NCBI GenBank assembly: GCA_948099385.1
Contig: CANUEZ040000020.1
Span: 5,674,501-5,738,500 of the forward strand
Direction: 5' to 3'
DNA from: Fasciola hepatica
Taxonomy: Eukaryota > Platyhelminthes > Trematoda > Plagiorchiida > Fasciolidae
DNA: 64,000 nucleotides
Shown: positions 11,476-23,990 of the stretch, in pieces
How positions within the stretch are numbered: the stretch's first letter is position 1
Layout: each line of letters opens with the position of its first letter
Notes under the pieces: generated by a model
The model's input: only the letters and a program-made list of their open reading frames with translations
Told to the model about the DNA's origin: nothing
Database searches by the model: none
Made by a program: the position numbers and the translations under genes

Positions 11476-11940
11476 CTACGATTGCCAGAGGCTTCCAACA
11501 TTTACAACGATCCCCGAGCACAATCTTGACGGCAGTTCCTCTCTGTACAATCCCAAAACGTTTTGCAAAGTTCTTTGAATATCTGGGGTGGCCTTTGCCT
11601 CTCCTCCCACTGCGTGATGACATCGGATCACCAAGTCTGTTGTCGGGTGAGCTTTGAGTAGTAAAACCGGATGTTTCACGCCTTGGGGCTGAATGGAGTA
11701 CTTTATTCGTCCACCAAAACAAATCAGTCCATTCTGTAAAACCGCAGAAAGTTTCAGTAGCGTCGTTTCCATCGGAGATCTGTTAGCGCGTAGGTTATCA
11801 TTCCTGCCTCGTAAACATTTTAGCTCTTCACCGTAGAACTTGGCTTGCACAATCAGAATAACACTTCCCCCAGCTTTAGAAATATTGCATAACTTCAAAG
11901 GCCCAGTTTTCAGTCTTATATTTGTGCTATCCCCACTCAT
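11476..11940 (-). pseudogene. Bel/Pao relic 1: integrase N-terminal region
   Basis: A 154-residue minus-strand frame. It carries the linker helix 'KFYGEELKCLRG', 'LQNGLICFGGRIKYS' (family 'DxxGLLRVGGRLxxA') and 'KHPVLLLKAHPTTDLVI' (family 'KHPIILPxxHxxTxLII'), then the first His residues of the HHCC zinc finger ('RCHHAVGG'). The Cys half is lost. The order matches the better copy at 57100-57747. It belongs to the same long, interrupted element as the fragments at 13.4-14.0 and 16.0-19.2 kb. Confidence 0.75.
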
Positions 11941-13410
11941 GGCTGCCTGAAGTTTTAAGATGATTGAGCAAGAATACCGATCTCACAAAGTGCAACCAAC
12001 TGGAGTACCTAGTCAGAAGAGAACTCTTCCATGTCTCCTGCAACATTGTGGGAACGGTAATGATGATGATAATGGTAATGGTTTATTTCGGATAAACCAG
12101 AGGCATGCTGCAAAGCAAGATCAAACGGTACAATTGGACGTAGAGTCCGGATTCCAGGAGGATGATTCAGGCATGTGCACTCGATATTGCACAGGAGAAA
12201 GTATTTAATTTACTTATTAAGGCGGCGCCCGGCAAATTTGAACTCAAAATCGGGTGGCCAACCCGGCCAAGTCAGGATGGAGCTGCTCGAAGGTAGTGGA
12301 CTCTTACTAAAATATTACAAAAAGAGGGACTGTGCAACGAGATATTCAAACAGAATTGACGGAAGTTTTATTCACCTTGAGGAAAAAGAAGTTTCCAAGG
12401 GAGACAGGAACCAGCTTTAGCACTCCGCGGGGTATGGCAGGGCTTTGGATTGGAAATCGGACGATGAAAGGAATGAATTTGCAGACAAAGAACAAGCAAA
12501 ACCTTTTGAAGGTTACACTTGTAACGTTCAGAGACCAAATATCGGCTGAGTTATTTAAATACCCACAGAAGGACCCATTTGTAGAGAGAGAATATCGGGG
12601 TGATGGTGAAAGAAGTGGTCGGATGTAAACATGTAATCGTTGCGCAAATTGTTTACTTTCAGAAGGGTGGAATATGATGCACCAAAATGGAAATGGGAGC
12701 TGGGCGACAAATAAGTTTGTGATGCATAGCCATGATAGTCGCATATAAATGGTTTCCAAAGGAGACGAGTGTTTAAATGACAGGCAAGTATTTACCTGTG
12801 ATTATCGTTATCTAAGAGCTGAACATGATGACCAGAGAGATGTAAAAATCAAAACTGTCTGAGAGGATTTACCGAAATAGAATACCGGATATGGAAATGC
12901 ACTAAACAAAAGATGAATATTTTTGCGAAGTTGGGCAGGCGAAGTAATTGACAGGTAAAATACTATCTGTTGATATTCTTTGCAAAAAGTGGATCATGTG
13001 ATGGCGAAAGATCAAAAGGCTGCGATACAGATGTCTCTCAGATGTGAATGTCTAGGGAGGGCATGAATCTTTGCAAGGTGAGGATATTGCAATGCTACAG
13101 CCGTGTGGGCGAACAGGTGGACTGATGGAGAGAGCGAAATATCACAATATCGCCGACTGTCGGGATGCTCTGGAGACAAATATTCCTCAGTGAAATAAAC
13201 TGTTTGGACTTTGTGGGACGAAAGATTTTGGCAACATTAAATGTGGCTTTTGCAAATATATCAGTAACTATGATAAAAAAGGGCGAGTTTTATCACGGGG
13301 ATTTGTTAAGCTTGCGAATGTGACGAGCGGGTGGTTTGGCACGGATCCTAGGGAAAAATAATCATGAACGGTAAGCCGAATATAGAAAAGGAGTTTTTAC
13401 CCTGCGATAA
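11941..13410. other. Purine-rich stretch, no gene
   Basis: The plus strand is A/G-rich. It separates the integrase part from the RNase H part of Bel/Pao relic 1, so some or all may be an insertion. Overlapping frames of 80-140 codons occur at 12332-12759 on both strands without motifs. A short GATGAT/GGTAAT simple repeat lies at about 12057-12082. Confidence 0.45.
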
Positions 13411-13995
13411 TTATGTGCTAAGAAAAGTAGATTTTTCTGGGTGTAAGAAGAGCCAAGTTAAGACGGCGACGATGGAGACGAGTACGATGAAATATAGGCG
13501 ATAACCGGGGGAGATAGTTCCATATTTGCGGCATTTCCGGGGTATAAATGTTTTTTGCCGCAACCAGTGCTCCTTCATCTCTACTTTCGGCGGCGCTGCA
13601 GTAGCCTTAAGACTGGTCGGCCGCGAGGTTTCTTCGTTCAGCAAGAACTTGGGACCTTCGAACCAGAAACTGACATCACCCGGCGGTGTTGTGCCTCTCG
13701 ATGCCAAGTCTGCATGACTAGCTTCCGATTTGATATGAGGCCAATGCCAGGGTTCAGAAAACCCGTAGATTCCAGCCAAAGGATTCTCATCTTAAGTACT
13801 AAGTCACGTTCTAGTAAGGTTCACTTAGTACAAAACAGTAGAGAAGTCCGTTCAGTAGTTGGTTTTGTCAAATTTGATTCAAGGTTCTTCTACGAGGATC
13901 CGAGGGACTTTACGGGCCAATCTCGATGTGGCTAACTTCAACCGAGGGATTGTTTCGGTCTTCAGGGACTCTACTCTTGATTTTGGTAACATTAT
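13411..13995 (-). pseudogene. Bel/Pao relic 1: RNase H / pre-integrase region
   Basis: On the minus strand, first comes a segment reading 'VESLKTETIPRLKLA' (family 'VxPLKTxSIPRLELxAA', the start of the Pao RNase H). Then, in another frame, comes 'WHWPHIKSEASHADLASRG' followed by a Trp-containing 'FEGPKFLL' (family 'ADxASRG...WWxGPxFL'), which ends the RNase H region. The intervening catalytic part is degraded. The downstream frame ends at 13411. Confidence 0.7.
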
Positions 13996-14159
13996 TGTGC
14001 AGTAGTGGGCTATGCCCTTTTCAACCACTCTAGGTGAATTCCAGAACCTCACAAAGTACATGAAGCTGTGCACCCTTCTGCAGTGTGTCATTTTTAAGAA
14101 TGTGACGCTGAATTTTGAATGTGCAAAATTGTTCCATACTCCTAAAATACTCCTCCAGG

Positions 14160-14190
14160 CGCCGAAGGTATAGTATAGTATAGTATATTT
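14160..14190. repeat. Short TATAG tandem repeat
   Basis: Four imperfect copies of TATAG sit in tandem at about 14167-14186, inside the insertion that splits Bel/Pao relic 1. Confidence 0.7.
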
Positions 14191-14667
14191 CTTGACCGTG
14201 GTCAATACACATGCACAAGGCAAGATCAGAGTATACAGCAGTACATGTCAATGTGAGGTATTCACAAATTCTAAATTTATAAATCACACAGCAACCGAAA
14301 TACAACAGTAAAGTCATGCAGTGTTTGAGTGCACAAAAGTGGTAATGGTTGAGGCGGGAATTCCGAATCGGTTTCGAAATCGCCGGGGGCGGTGTGGATA
14401 GCTGGACAGACTTGGGATTGCTGATAGAAGCGACAAATGGACGGTCACTAACGAGTAACCGGGCGGAAGAGATGCCAAAGAACATTGTTAGAATTAAAGC
14501 AGGCGTGGGGCTTTCAAAGTGCAGTCAGAGATTTCAGCGGAATATTGGACACTGATCCGGCATTGGGTAACTAATTGTGGAGGAAGCATGTGAAATAAAG
14601 GCAAGTGAGTCAAAGGTGATAATAAAACGGACCTTTTGTGCAGGTTATTACAGTGTCATATGGAAAT

Positions 14668-15267
14668 TCAAATGAAGGCAAAAAGCTTCGCAAGGACTTC
14701 AGTGAACTTTTGAAGAGCAGGAATGGGATGGATGGACATATAACGGACTTCTGAAGAAAAGCCGTCAATGAAACGGATTAGTGGAGACAAAACGTCAATG
14801 GTTCGGCTAGGCAGGAGTTGGAAGAGTGTAAAATGTTCTTTTGTATGTGATAGAAAATTGCTGACCAAATTATGGTTGGCTGCAGATGGCTGATATTCTG
14901 TTCCGTAAATACCTTGGTTGCAGGTGGTGGCAGGTAGAATGTTGAGGGAAGCAGGTAAAAAAAGGGCTGGTTTGACGAAGTTGACAGCTGCGAAGGCTGG
15001 GTTCCGGCCATTGGTTTCGTACTGCAACGCGGGAAGGATTGAACTGCTGCGTTGGATTATTTGGGGATAGACGTTGAGCGGATGTGTTGATGGTTGGTGT
15101 CTGAACCACCTCTGCGATCCGGTGAGACTTTCATGAGGTTTTGTTAATCCGTGTACGGTGCCCCATGTAAAGTCAGCAGACAAGAGTATAGGTTTAAACC
15201 ATTGATCAAATCGTCCAGTCCTTACGGTAATTCGGAATAAACGTCGATTCGGCCGATGGCTACCCAA
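14668..15267 (-). pseudogene. 199-codon Pro/Ser-rich frame, possible CR1 ORF1 piece
   Basis: This is the longest frame between the split halves of Bel/Pao relic 1. It is Ser/Pro/Leu-rich with no clear domain. A short patch 'HGLTKPHESL' resembles 'NSLTKPHFQRL' in the proline-rich half of the CR1-like ORF1 near 26810, and 'HNLVSNFLSH' resembles 'YRSLSNIFSH' near 27065, in the same order. That supports a decayed ORF1 C-terminal half, but similar composition alone could produce it. Two other frames of nearly 80 codons overlap, which argues for compositional bias. Confidence 0.35.
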
Positions 15268-15998
15268 GTAACCAATGCAATCTGGATGAGATCAGGAGTG
15301 GGGCAGTCTGGAGAGTGTTCCAGCTGTGGGTTATGATTATCGTTCATATGGAAGCAAGAAAATGAACATTTTGTTATCTGAACAATTAGTTACCGTTTGG
15401 CCAGTGGACCGGTCTATTAGGGATCCCTAGACGGAGACTGGTTGCTTTCTAGGGTAGCTGGGTGATAGTAGAGATTTGGGGCGATATCAGGTAGGCGGTG
15501 GATGAGGAGAGGGTGTCCGTTTGGGAACCAGGAATAAAACACTAGTAGATGGTATGGTCTGGAAGAAGAATGAGAAAATAGGAAGATAACAGTCTGGTCA
15601 GTTTACCAGCTGTGGTCGAGGACGGCAAACAGTAAAAAGGAGAAAAACACTGAACGTAAAAATGAGGATTTTTCATGTTGGGGCAAACGTGCTGGTATTC
15701 GGCAGGGGCATACGGATTCCGGTTGGAATGGGGTCTTAACTTACCATGAGCGTAAGCGCAGAGAAGTGAAGCCTAGTTACTAAGGAATGGTAATCCGTGT
15801 GGCAAGGCTTCAGTGTACGAGAAAGGCGCAAAAAAGCTGGATGGGACGGCTGAGTTCTAGCCTGAGCCAGGAATTAAGTGAGAGCTAGCACCCATCGCTA
15901 AATGACGGAACGGTTTTATTTATATATATGCAAATTGTGTTGTCAAATGGCACAATCTAGTTAGGGAGGGGGACAAGTGAGTGGAGCATATCCAAGGT
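15268..15998. other. Purine-rich stretch, no gene
   Basis: No frame above 60 codons and no motif. It is part of the roughly 2-kb insertion within Bel/Pao relic 1. Confidence 0.5.
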
Positions 15999-16009
15999 AT
16001 ATATATATA

Positions 16010-16043
<34 letters not shown>
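15999..16043. repeat. (AT)n microsatellite
   Basis: About 43 bases of alternating TA, with one C interruption near 16011, lie exactly where the Bel/Pao RT/RNase H reading stops. It marks the junction between relic 1 and the inserted sequence. Confidence 0.95.
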
Positions 16044-16044
<1 letters not shown>

Positions 16045-17330
16045 TGTATTCTTCTCCAGTAAGGTCTTCTCAACCCAGCTTTAAGCTGCGCAAAATTTGC
16101 AGCAACAACTTGTCTTGGCGGAATAAAAGGTGAAAATAACCCCAATGTCCCGAACATTGATGACATTGTAAACAACAGGCCATGCCTTGATTGGGGTTTT
16201 TCGCTTATTGCGAATGGAAACTGGAACTTGTCTTCTATTGCGTTCCATTCCAATCCCGGCCTCCTCTCCAGCAACGGCAAGCAATCATCTATTCCCAAGG
16301 TGGGTTGGGCCGGCTTAGACTTCGGCAAAGAATCCAGCACCTCCTTACGGAAACACATCCACTTATGAAGCCGGAAGCCACCGTATGATCATGGCTTACT
16401 CAGGTGAATGGAGGAAGCTCTTGCATTCTCCGGCCCAAGAAAGATCACAAGGCCGTCGTGTACATAGAACTTCACATAAACGGCCTAGGAGGCGTAATCC
16501 TCATACAATCCTCCCCAGTCCTCTGCCGAGCGACGCGACCTAAAATTCGAGCAAAATGGGGAGGACGTGGAACCAAATGGGTGAGAATCCATTTGATATT
16601 CAATCAGGTTACCGCCTAGCTGGCAATCTTTCCGCCGAAAGATCCCCGTTACTCCTTAGTCTCTTATCGGCACTCGAAAGCGCACAAAGTTTTTTCCAAT
16701 ATCCGCAGCCCAAGCAACGGATTCCTTTTGAAAAAGAAGCAACACTACAACTAGGCTTGCCGTCTTATCCAGTCTTTGTGGCAAGTATTCACTCAGGTAG
16801 CGTCCTACGAAAGCGGCCGCACAGTGAAACACCATCCTCAACTTTCTAGGCTTCCGAGGTATTGACACCGAGTGATATGGTTAGTACCACTTAGGCTCAA
16901 AATGTATTTTAACCTGCATAACGGCAACTAACTGGACTTAACTCCTGCTCACATGTCCTTCTATTGCTGTAGAGTAAACAACAAAAAAATTCAGGGTGAC
17001 GAGCAGAATTTTCTCAAGCAGCTTAATCTGTCTCTTGCCACAATGTTATTACTTGGAGGTGTGAACGCAGGATTCCTCCATGGAAGTACTCTTTCACGGT
17101 GTCAGTCCAACGAGGTTGTGGCAGTGGGAACCATATCATCGGCCCGTTTGTCTTCCAAAGAAAAAGAGTTTCTCGATGCAGCCCCAAGACAGAAATTGGA
17201 GTTGCATAGTCCATCGATCTGTTCCTCTAAGGGATCGATCCCCATCTCAGTGTGGTTTACTACCCTCACAAAGAATGGTTCCCAGTCTATCGGACCAGGA
17301 TCAATCCATCAATAAATTCTCCGCACAGCA
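16044..17330 (-). pseudogene. Bel/Pao relic 1: reverse transcriptase
   Basis: Read on the minus strand across several frames. From about 17250 comes a pre-RT block with 'FSLEDKRADDMV' and 'ERVLPWRNP' (family 'LSxEDKxAL...ALPW'). Near 16480 is 'FYVHDGL', a decayed YVDD box, then 'GGFRLHKWM' (family 'GGFxLxKWxSN'). Then the frame at 16011-16358 gives 'SKEVLDSLPKSK'-like residues, 'LEWNAIEDKFQFPF' and 'MSSMFGTLGLFSPFI' (family 'VSSxFDPLGxxAPF'). The catalytic change and the stops make it inactive. It ends in the AT microsatellite. Confidence 0.8.
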
Positions 17331-17699
17331 TCTTATTATTTTATTCTGCCGCGTCTTTGTTTTATTAACCAATAGGCTTCCAGAAAGTCGGCGCCTCTCA
17401 GAATTCGCAATCGCGAACCTTTCAGATTCTGCCCTCGGAGGCAGTACAGGTCAGGCCAGTATAGAAGTTCTGCATCTTATCAGTACTTGACTGCCTAAAT
17501 TGGTAACTTATCAACGCAGTAGGCTGATTACACAGTCACGAAATCGCTTTCTATCGATTATTTTAGTCTCTGCTCCTTTTTCCCCGAATCCCAAGTGGTA
17601 GTCCCATCTACTGCAGAAAACAAAAGTCAGTTAGGGGATTCCCTCAGGCCCATCGACTTCAAAGGGTCTTTTTCGGTAAAGTCACATCAGACCCGCTGT

Positions 17700-18320
17700 C
17701 CATCAGAGCTTAGGTCTCCACAGAGCCCCCGGTCGGTCGACTCTTACTGGTGGCCCACCATAATTGACACGACAATCTAGCCCAAGAGTAGCCGCACAAT
17801 CATTGAGACACTGGGCAGGTTTTTCCGCGTTGTCCGTATTCAGCCTATCCAGCTGCAGCCCTTGTACTCTAAAGCGCATGACCCTGTCGGCCAGCTGCTT
17901 TTGTGTGCCACGCAGTACAGGATGGTACCTTCCCTGACAACCTGATGTTGAACATGGTTTGGAAACAGGACAGTTGCCAGACAAACACCCACAATCTAGA
18001 CAATAAAAACGAACCTTGACATTTTTTGACGAACTTCTAAGGTCTGGGTATACCACGGGACAGACTAAGCTGGGGTTTTCGAAGAGCGCATATCCTCTAA
18101 CACACCAAGAGTCCATCAGCTGAGACCAACAACGAACCACCCGGTTTTGGCGTGAGCAGCTCCGCTTCCGGGTGAGGAGGTTGTACTTAACTCCTCCTAT
18201 TGGCTGACTGCAAGGGCCTTCGAGCCTCGCTGTCGATAGCCAGTTTATTAAACGTACTTCGAGCAATCCGTGCTCCACGGGACACCAAGCATTGCGGATC
18301 TCGGAACTTGGGCTCATATC
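17700..18320 (-). pseudogene. Bel/Pao relic 1: gag zinc knuckle and protease remnant
   Basis: A 204-residue minus-strand frame includes 'CLDCGCLSGNCPVSKPCST' and 'GCQGRYHPVL', the second knuckle typical of Bel/Pao gag (family 'C...CxxxGCxxKHHxLLH'). The first knuckle is not intact. Downstream 'RFRVQGLQLDRLNTDNAE' corresponds by position to the aspartic protease, where a D-S/T-G triad is expected; it is absent. It fits between gag (18.35-19.24 kb) and RT (from 17.3 kb). Confidence 0.7.
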
Positions 18321-18349
18321 CTCTCCTCAAGATGTCATTAACGGTCCTA

Positions 18350-19242
18350 GCTTACAACACCTGGAGATGCAATAGTAGCGCTCGAGTAGTCCTTACCATA
18401 GTCTGCGGTGAGCTAAGGTCAAACATGTAATTATTCTGCATGAGCTCAACTTCACAGTTGAGCGCTTCTATTGACAACTTCGTCGGGACACCTGGGTCTT
18501 CCACCAGAGGCTTAAAACCTTGCAACAAGCTGTCATTTATTGAACGAGCCACTACGCGATCCTGTCCATATAAATCCTTTAGGACTTCTGCAGCATCAGT
18601 GTGTGCTAATTATGGGGACAATGTAATACATTATGAAATGGCATTCCTTGCTTGTCCCTTGCAGTGGTGCGCAAAATAATGCGGGCTCTGACCATCGCCT
18701 CGAACTCTATCTTCGACGAAATATCAAAATTGCCTAAAAATCCTCCGGTGCGTTGATGAAAGGCACGAAGATGATTCCGGTACCAATCTGGGTAAGTTCA
18801 GACGACAATTACCTGTAGGTTCTGCCATGGTAACCACGGGTGTTGTTCGGTAAGCATCTTCTTGTAAATGACAATCACCCAGGTAGCAAGGTAGATGTTC
18901 ATTGCCCAGCACTCCACCTCTGATTTCATCTCTTAAGAATAGGTTTTCTTCGTCCTTGGCGAGTTCCAAAAGTAGTTTTGTCAATATCGTCTCATTCTCC
19001 ACCTCCAGCAGCTCATGTTCCTTCTTTGATTTTAACCTTTCCGCAACCTTCTTCTCCTTCAACTCGGCTAGAAGCAGATCAGCTCTAGCTCCATGGGAAA
19101 TAGAAGTCACTGAGGAACGAACTGATGTACTAGTGTCTGGACAGAGAAGAAGACCAAAACCTACGGGCAAAAAGGTGCGGTTCATCTGTAGGGCATTGCC
19201 TTTTGATCCGGAGAAGTTTGCCGAATGGCCATGTGTTCTCAT
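18350..19242 (-). pseudogene. Bel/Pao relic 1: gag
   Basis: The first part (frame ending at 18724) has a strongly charged coiled-coil segment with a Leu/Lys/Glu heptad look: 'AELKEKKVAERLKSKKEHEL', about residues 57-76 of a frame from 19242. That is the usual N-terminal feature of Bel/Pao gag; the second element has a comparable segment at 61118-61312. The second part (18552-18352) reads 'SINDSLLQGFKPLVEDP' and 'LSIEALNCEVELM', resembling the end of the gag DUF1759 region. Frames are broken between. The opposite strand of the first part is also open (18902-19318), but that frame is a Ser/Phe-rich mirror of the coiled coil. Confidence 0.6.
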
Positions 19243-19671
19243 TCATCAGCGGCTACCTAGAACGTTGAGTGATGTGGAGTCCAGCCTATGGAAAGTCCTA
19301 GCGAAACATGGCAACTAATGCGGACAATATTCGGAGCAAATTGAGTTCCAAGTAGCTATGTTGCCGCATACAACAAATTGGGCAATCTTGTAATATCCTC
19401 ACCTCAAGTTTGTTCCTTCTAGGCACTTACGCTCCATTTTGAATTACAAATCAACAACTGCAGATGAATTACAGCAGAAAGTTAGAAACTCAAGATAAGA
19501 TTTCCGAATGCAGTGACAACAAACTTCAATCTGAGCGACTCACGCCCAAGCCAACAGTGAGGGTCCAATTTTTGAAAAACGTTTTAGAGCGACAAAACAA
19601 ATAATCGGACTTTCGGTGAAGACAGTTGGAACAAACGAAATAATTTTGTTTAATTCGGGGATGCTGCTGAA

Positions 19672-20229
19672 TTGAACAGGGTTTCCTACAATCCCTTACA
19701 AACAAGCCACCTTCGACGTCATTCCCTTAAGTACCCTGGGCCTTTTAGTCCTCGTCGACAACCCTGCCACGACAAATGCTCTCAATGTTTCACGCTTCCA
19801 TATAGCGCCCACTCCAACTTCACTGCGCAACCCACATGCCCATCTCTTCCACTCAACCGACGATTCTCTCTTCATTCTTCTGAACAGATAATCAGCAACC
19901 AGGAACTTCCCCAACTGAGGTCCTCGGAATTGTCCGCGAAACCCGACGTAATCTTGGTTACCGAGACATGGCTGTCTAAGAAGACCTATCAGGGTCATAT
20001 AAGCATCGCCGGAAGTCGAAGCCCCTCGAGCCGTCGTTGTTCCAGACAAGTTAGTGGGTGTTTATTCTATATCCGCCATATCATTTCAGCATATGTTCTA
20101 CGGCACCCCATCTTGGAACGGGTAAACGACTCCTCCTGTTTAGTTATGGATACCATGCGGACGGCAAGCCGCTTGTTCGTGACCCATGTTGGCCCACCAT
20201 CCGAACAAGTGCACTCGGGATCGAAATAA
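19672..20229 (+). pseudogene. CR1-like retrotransposon endonuclease fragment (right)
   Basis: The 185-residue plus-strand twin of the frame at 5757-6314, with one visible residue change (Asn for His in 'LERV(N/H)DSS'). It holds the endonuclease start: 'RRFSLHSS' at the position of 'KRFSLFVLNARS' in the 27.7-kb copy, 'VILVTETWL', and 'GCLFYIRH'. The frame then stops in the degraded 'YRPP' region. Downstream, out of frame, 20230-20385 may carry more of the endonuclease. Its neighbour on the plus strand is filler and not an RT, so it is an isolated fragment. Confidence 0.65.
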
Positions 20230-20522
20230 TTTAAGAAGACAGCCAAATTTTCCGGTGAGTATTTCATGTTGATGGTTCCCACTGAGGGCTGGACTAAGTG
20301 TACAAAAGCACTTACAGTAAGGCGAATTATCATCGACCTATTTTTCGTGCGCAAACCACCTAGCGCTGAAAGGCTAGGACCCACGTATTCCTAAGTAGTG
20401 ACCACAAAACAGTCACGCGTATACATATTTACCACCGTTTCCCTAGTATATATCCGTGATATCCTTTAGATAATCAGTTACGTCCCCACTCTTCTTTTGC
20501 GGATGAAATTAAGAAAAGTCAA

Positions 20523-20653
20523 CGCCCTGTATTCACAACTTGCTCATTGTCCCCCAAGCTTGCTGAGCTATTGCTCTCTTCGAAGTCGTATCTCCCCCAT
20601 TCTAGTTCCACATTGTAAATCACCTCTCAGATATTGGTTCACTCGAGCAGTTT
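20523..20653 (-). repeat. Right-arm copy of the 131-bp segment
   Basis: Mirror image of 5333-5463; related to 52541-52673. Confidence 0.8.
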
Positions 20654-20927
20654 GAAGCTGAATTAGCAAACTTTACGCACATGAATTATGTATAAACCTC
20701 AGCTTTACGGCCACAACGTTAGGCAACGTGGGACAGAGTTCAGCAGAGGTCACTGCCAGGTACCACCGTCACGGCAGTCTAATTTCGAATCAAAAATATG
20801 TCACAACACATGAGCAAAACAAAGGTTGATGCGTGCTGTACTTTGTTAAGGGTCACTCAGATGAAGAGCACAGTCTGAACAATACGAGTGTGTGACAAAG
20901 GCTGAGGAGGACTTCCAGCCATGTACA
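20646..20927 (-). mobile_element. Truncated Bel/Pao LTR (right arm)
   Basis: Mirror image of 5059-5340. Aligns on the plus strand with 55271-55553 and 61589-61871. Confidence 0.75.
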
Positions 20928-23900
20928 TTAAAATCCCCACCAATGCATTTGTTCCTCAACGCAGTGCTCCCCCACTGCTTCATTCTGATCATGCACTGTA
21001 CCGTATCCCCTCCATGTCATTGTATCTCAGTGTATCTATCCTGCATCTTTACTACACTGATGCCATCACATGATACTTACAAACATAACTACTGATAGTC
21101 TAGACTTACATTTCATATAATTCACCACCAACCTCCCATGCTAGTCGACTCTGTAATTGCAATGCATGCGCATCTCAGATCGTCTTTATTCGAGCCGCTG
21201 TTTTTATATGGGTATATCATCACCCTCCCAAGATAGAGTGGTCCATTTTTTGATCACTTACGAGTTGCCCTCCGACAACCCTCTCATCATTCTGCAGTCG
21301 CTCTCCATCCGCGGATGTGTCACTCGTTTGCTACACAACCAATTCTGCCAGCATCAAGCTGCAAATCCTCACCGCCATCTTCATCGATTGAATCGTTTTA
21401 TTCTGCATCGCAGAATCTGACTCCACCTTTCATATCAGATCCTTTGGTACTGTACCCTGTCCCTTTGTTGCCTTTGCACGTTCCCCCTACAAACGGTCAC
21501 GGAAAACATTCACTCAGCCTAAGTTTAACCCGTCACCACCTCTGTGTGTCGTTGACCCTGTAGCTACTGTAGCGTTGCATCTCCGGTCGATCTATCGCAC
21601 ACCTCTCTTCCTATATGTTGGCAAATCACGCTTCACCCGTCATATTTTCATAATTGCTGCAGACTGACCACACCAGCAAGCCCTCTCCTTGGAACTATTA
21701 GTCTCTATCTCCAGATGTGTTATTTATCTCATTCATATTTTATTCTGTCAAAACGTATCAACAGAAATCACTGCTGCTCTCTCGATTAGTCGATTTTGCC
21801 CTTGTTCCACATCAAGGGTTTGACCTCTGCTCTTTTCTTAGACCAGCCTCATGCAGCTTTGGTACTGGTCGTCGACGAGTGACCACTTCATTGAAATGGT
21901 CATTACCAGATGTGCACTTAATACTTACGTGCCTCGCGTGCACTTCTGTCATTCCCACTTACTAATAGTCTAAGTAATAACCCTGGCTACGTGCCCGTGG
22001 CTCATTTATCACCATATTACTATCTCAAAAATGTCGGCTTGTGCTCGTCCCATCATAAAGCAATCCACTCACGGGTCGAATACCTATCGTATTTCTGTCG
22101 TTTCCTTTGTCATCACCGTAGCACTAATCTCCACCGGATATACCGGCCACCTTCTAAATGACTAAAGCTGTCAACACACTGTCATCAACCTTTTGCCGAT
22201 ATAATACCTCACCATTTCCGATACTCAATTCTCGTCCGCTGTCTAGTTCTCTATTCTTGTATCTTTATTTCAGCCTGCTGCTAACGTTTCCTGTTTCCCA
22301 TTTGTTTCAAATTTCTCTTTTGAAAATTAACTATACAATCAAATTATCCCATGATAATTTGTCATTTCCCAGCCACCACAACTATTTTTGATACCATTCA
22401 CGCATGAATCTCACGTTTCCCAGTAATTTGATGCGTCACCAGTTGACCTGTTTATCTAAAATTGAGTTTCAATTTTGCCGAGCATTATCATCGTTGTTAT
22501 CATTTACGGTCATTTGGTCTTCAAACTTACTCTTTCATATACTCCTTTTAGTATTCCGCTGGTTCTCTGATTTATCACCACCTGATCATTGTGAAACCTG
22601 GCCACATTGTGTCACGCGCGATGTTCATCAAACTGAATTTATTTACCATTAGTTTGTAAACTTGCCTATTACACGGTACCGTGACCACAGTCGAGTTGTT
22701 CGGTCTCAGTAACTTTTGATCTTTCAGTCCGCATTTTCGTCTCCGATTTTCTGACTTTTTCTTTACCATTGCACGATCGCACATTGTATTTGGTGCACAA
22801 GTCCCCTTTATATCTGAAGCAGGTAGAAAGAAGGCTCCAGTTTGAGGTCAACTCAACATCAAATTCAGGTTGCCTCCTTTCGTCGTTGCCTATCGTCAAG
22901 ACGTAATATTGTGCTTACTACAGCAAGTATTGTCCCGCAGCCCGGTACAATGACCAACTAAGACAAACAACTGCGTCACACTACAAAGAGTTTGTCATGC
23001 TTGCCGCCAACCATTACCCAGCACTATTCTAAATGTTCTCAGCCCTGAACATACAAGAAAGCACCTCTAACTACCATCTATATTCGAACTTTTCTGCTTC
23101 CTGTCCAGGTTCCACCTAACTATTGATAACCATTTCGCACACATCTGAAACCCCGTTTGTCATTCATAATCGGCACGCACACAAGTTGCACAATCCTAAG
23201 ACTCTTTCTTGCTCCGATACAACCCTCTGCGCTCACTCGATCATTCCAAACCCTGAGTTATCCTAATATTGATTGACTCCACTCAGATGTTGTCCGGCGA
23301 AACGCCCCAGTATATCTGTGCTGCTTGTTGGCATGGCCCCTTAACAGTACTGTGTATTCTGAAGTCTTTTCATGAGCGTGTGCATGTACATATACACTTG
23401 TATGTATACAAAATTATATATTTATATATATACCGACTACTCCCACCCCTGCTCCTGAACACCGCTTTTTTGTTCATTCCACACGTCTGAGACCCATAAA
23501 GCAGCACTCTCCCCACCACAGTCTGCCCAGGCTGCGACAAATCCCTACTTTTCCTCGCTCTCCTACCACTTTAGTCTCAGCATCCTCTGACACACAAGCT
23601 ATCACAAATGTATATATAGTCAATGATCATCTCCTGCTGTCGCCCAACCCACAACGCAGCTCGTGTGTATATCATGTGCTGGCTTTCTGTTCTGTCATCA
23701 TAAACCACCCCGATTTCTGTTTCTCTGGAGCAATTTTTGGTCCTCTATTCTGACGCGGAGAAATGGTACTTTTAGCCCATTGAAACCGTTTGCCTCACCG
23801 ACATCGGCTCTCTATCATTCAGTAGGTGCCAACACTTGCTCACATCCAGCAGTAGGTCCTTCTCCAGCACTTACCGATAAACCCTACCTGGGTGCCTTTG

Positions 23901-23986
23901 AACTCAGTTGTCTGACAAGGACGCAGCCAGCCCTGCGTCAACTATAGAGGTGGAGGTGAAGTTTTCCACCCCCATGACAAGGCTGC
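20928..23986. other. Pyrimidine-rich non-coding filler in right arm
   Basis: Mirror of 2000-5058: C/T-rich on the plus strand, with many short Ser/Leu/His/Pro frames and no conserved motif. An AT-rich run lies at about 23396-23430. Confidence 0.5.
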
Positions 23987-23990
23987 TGAT

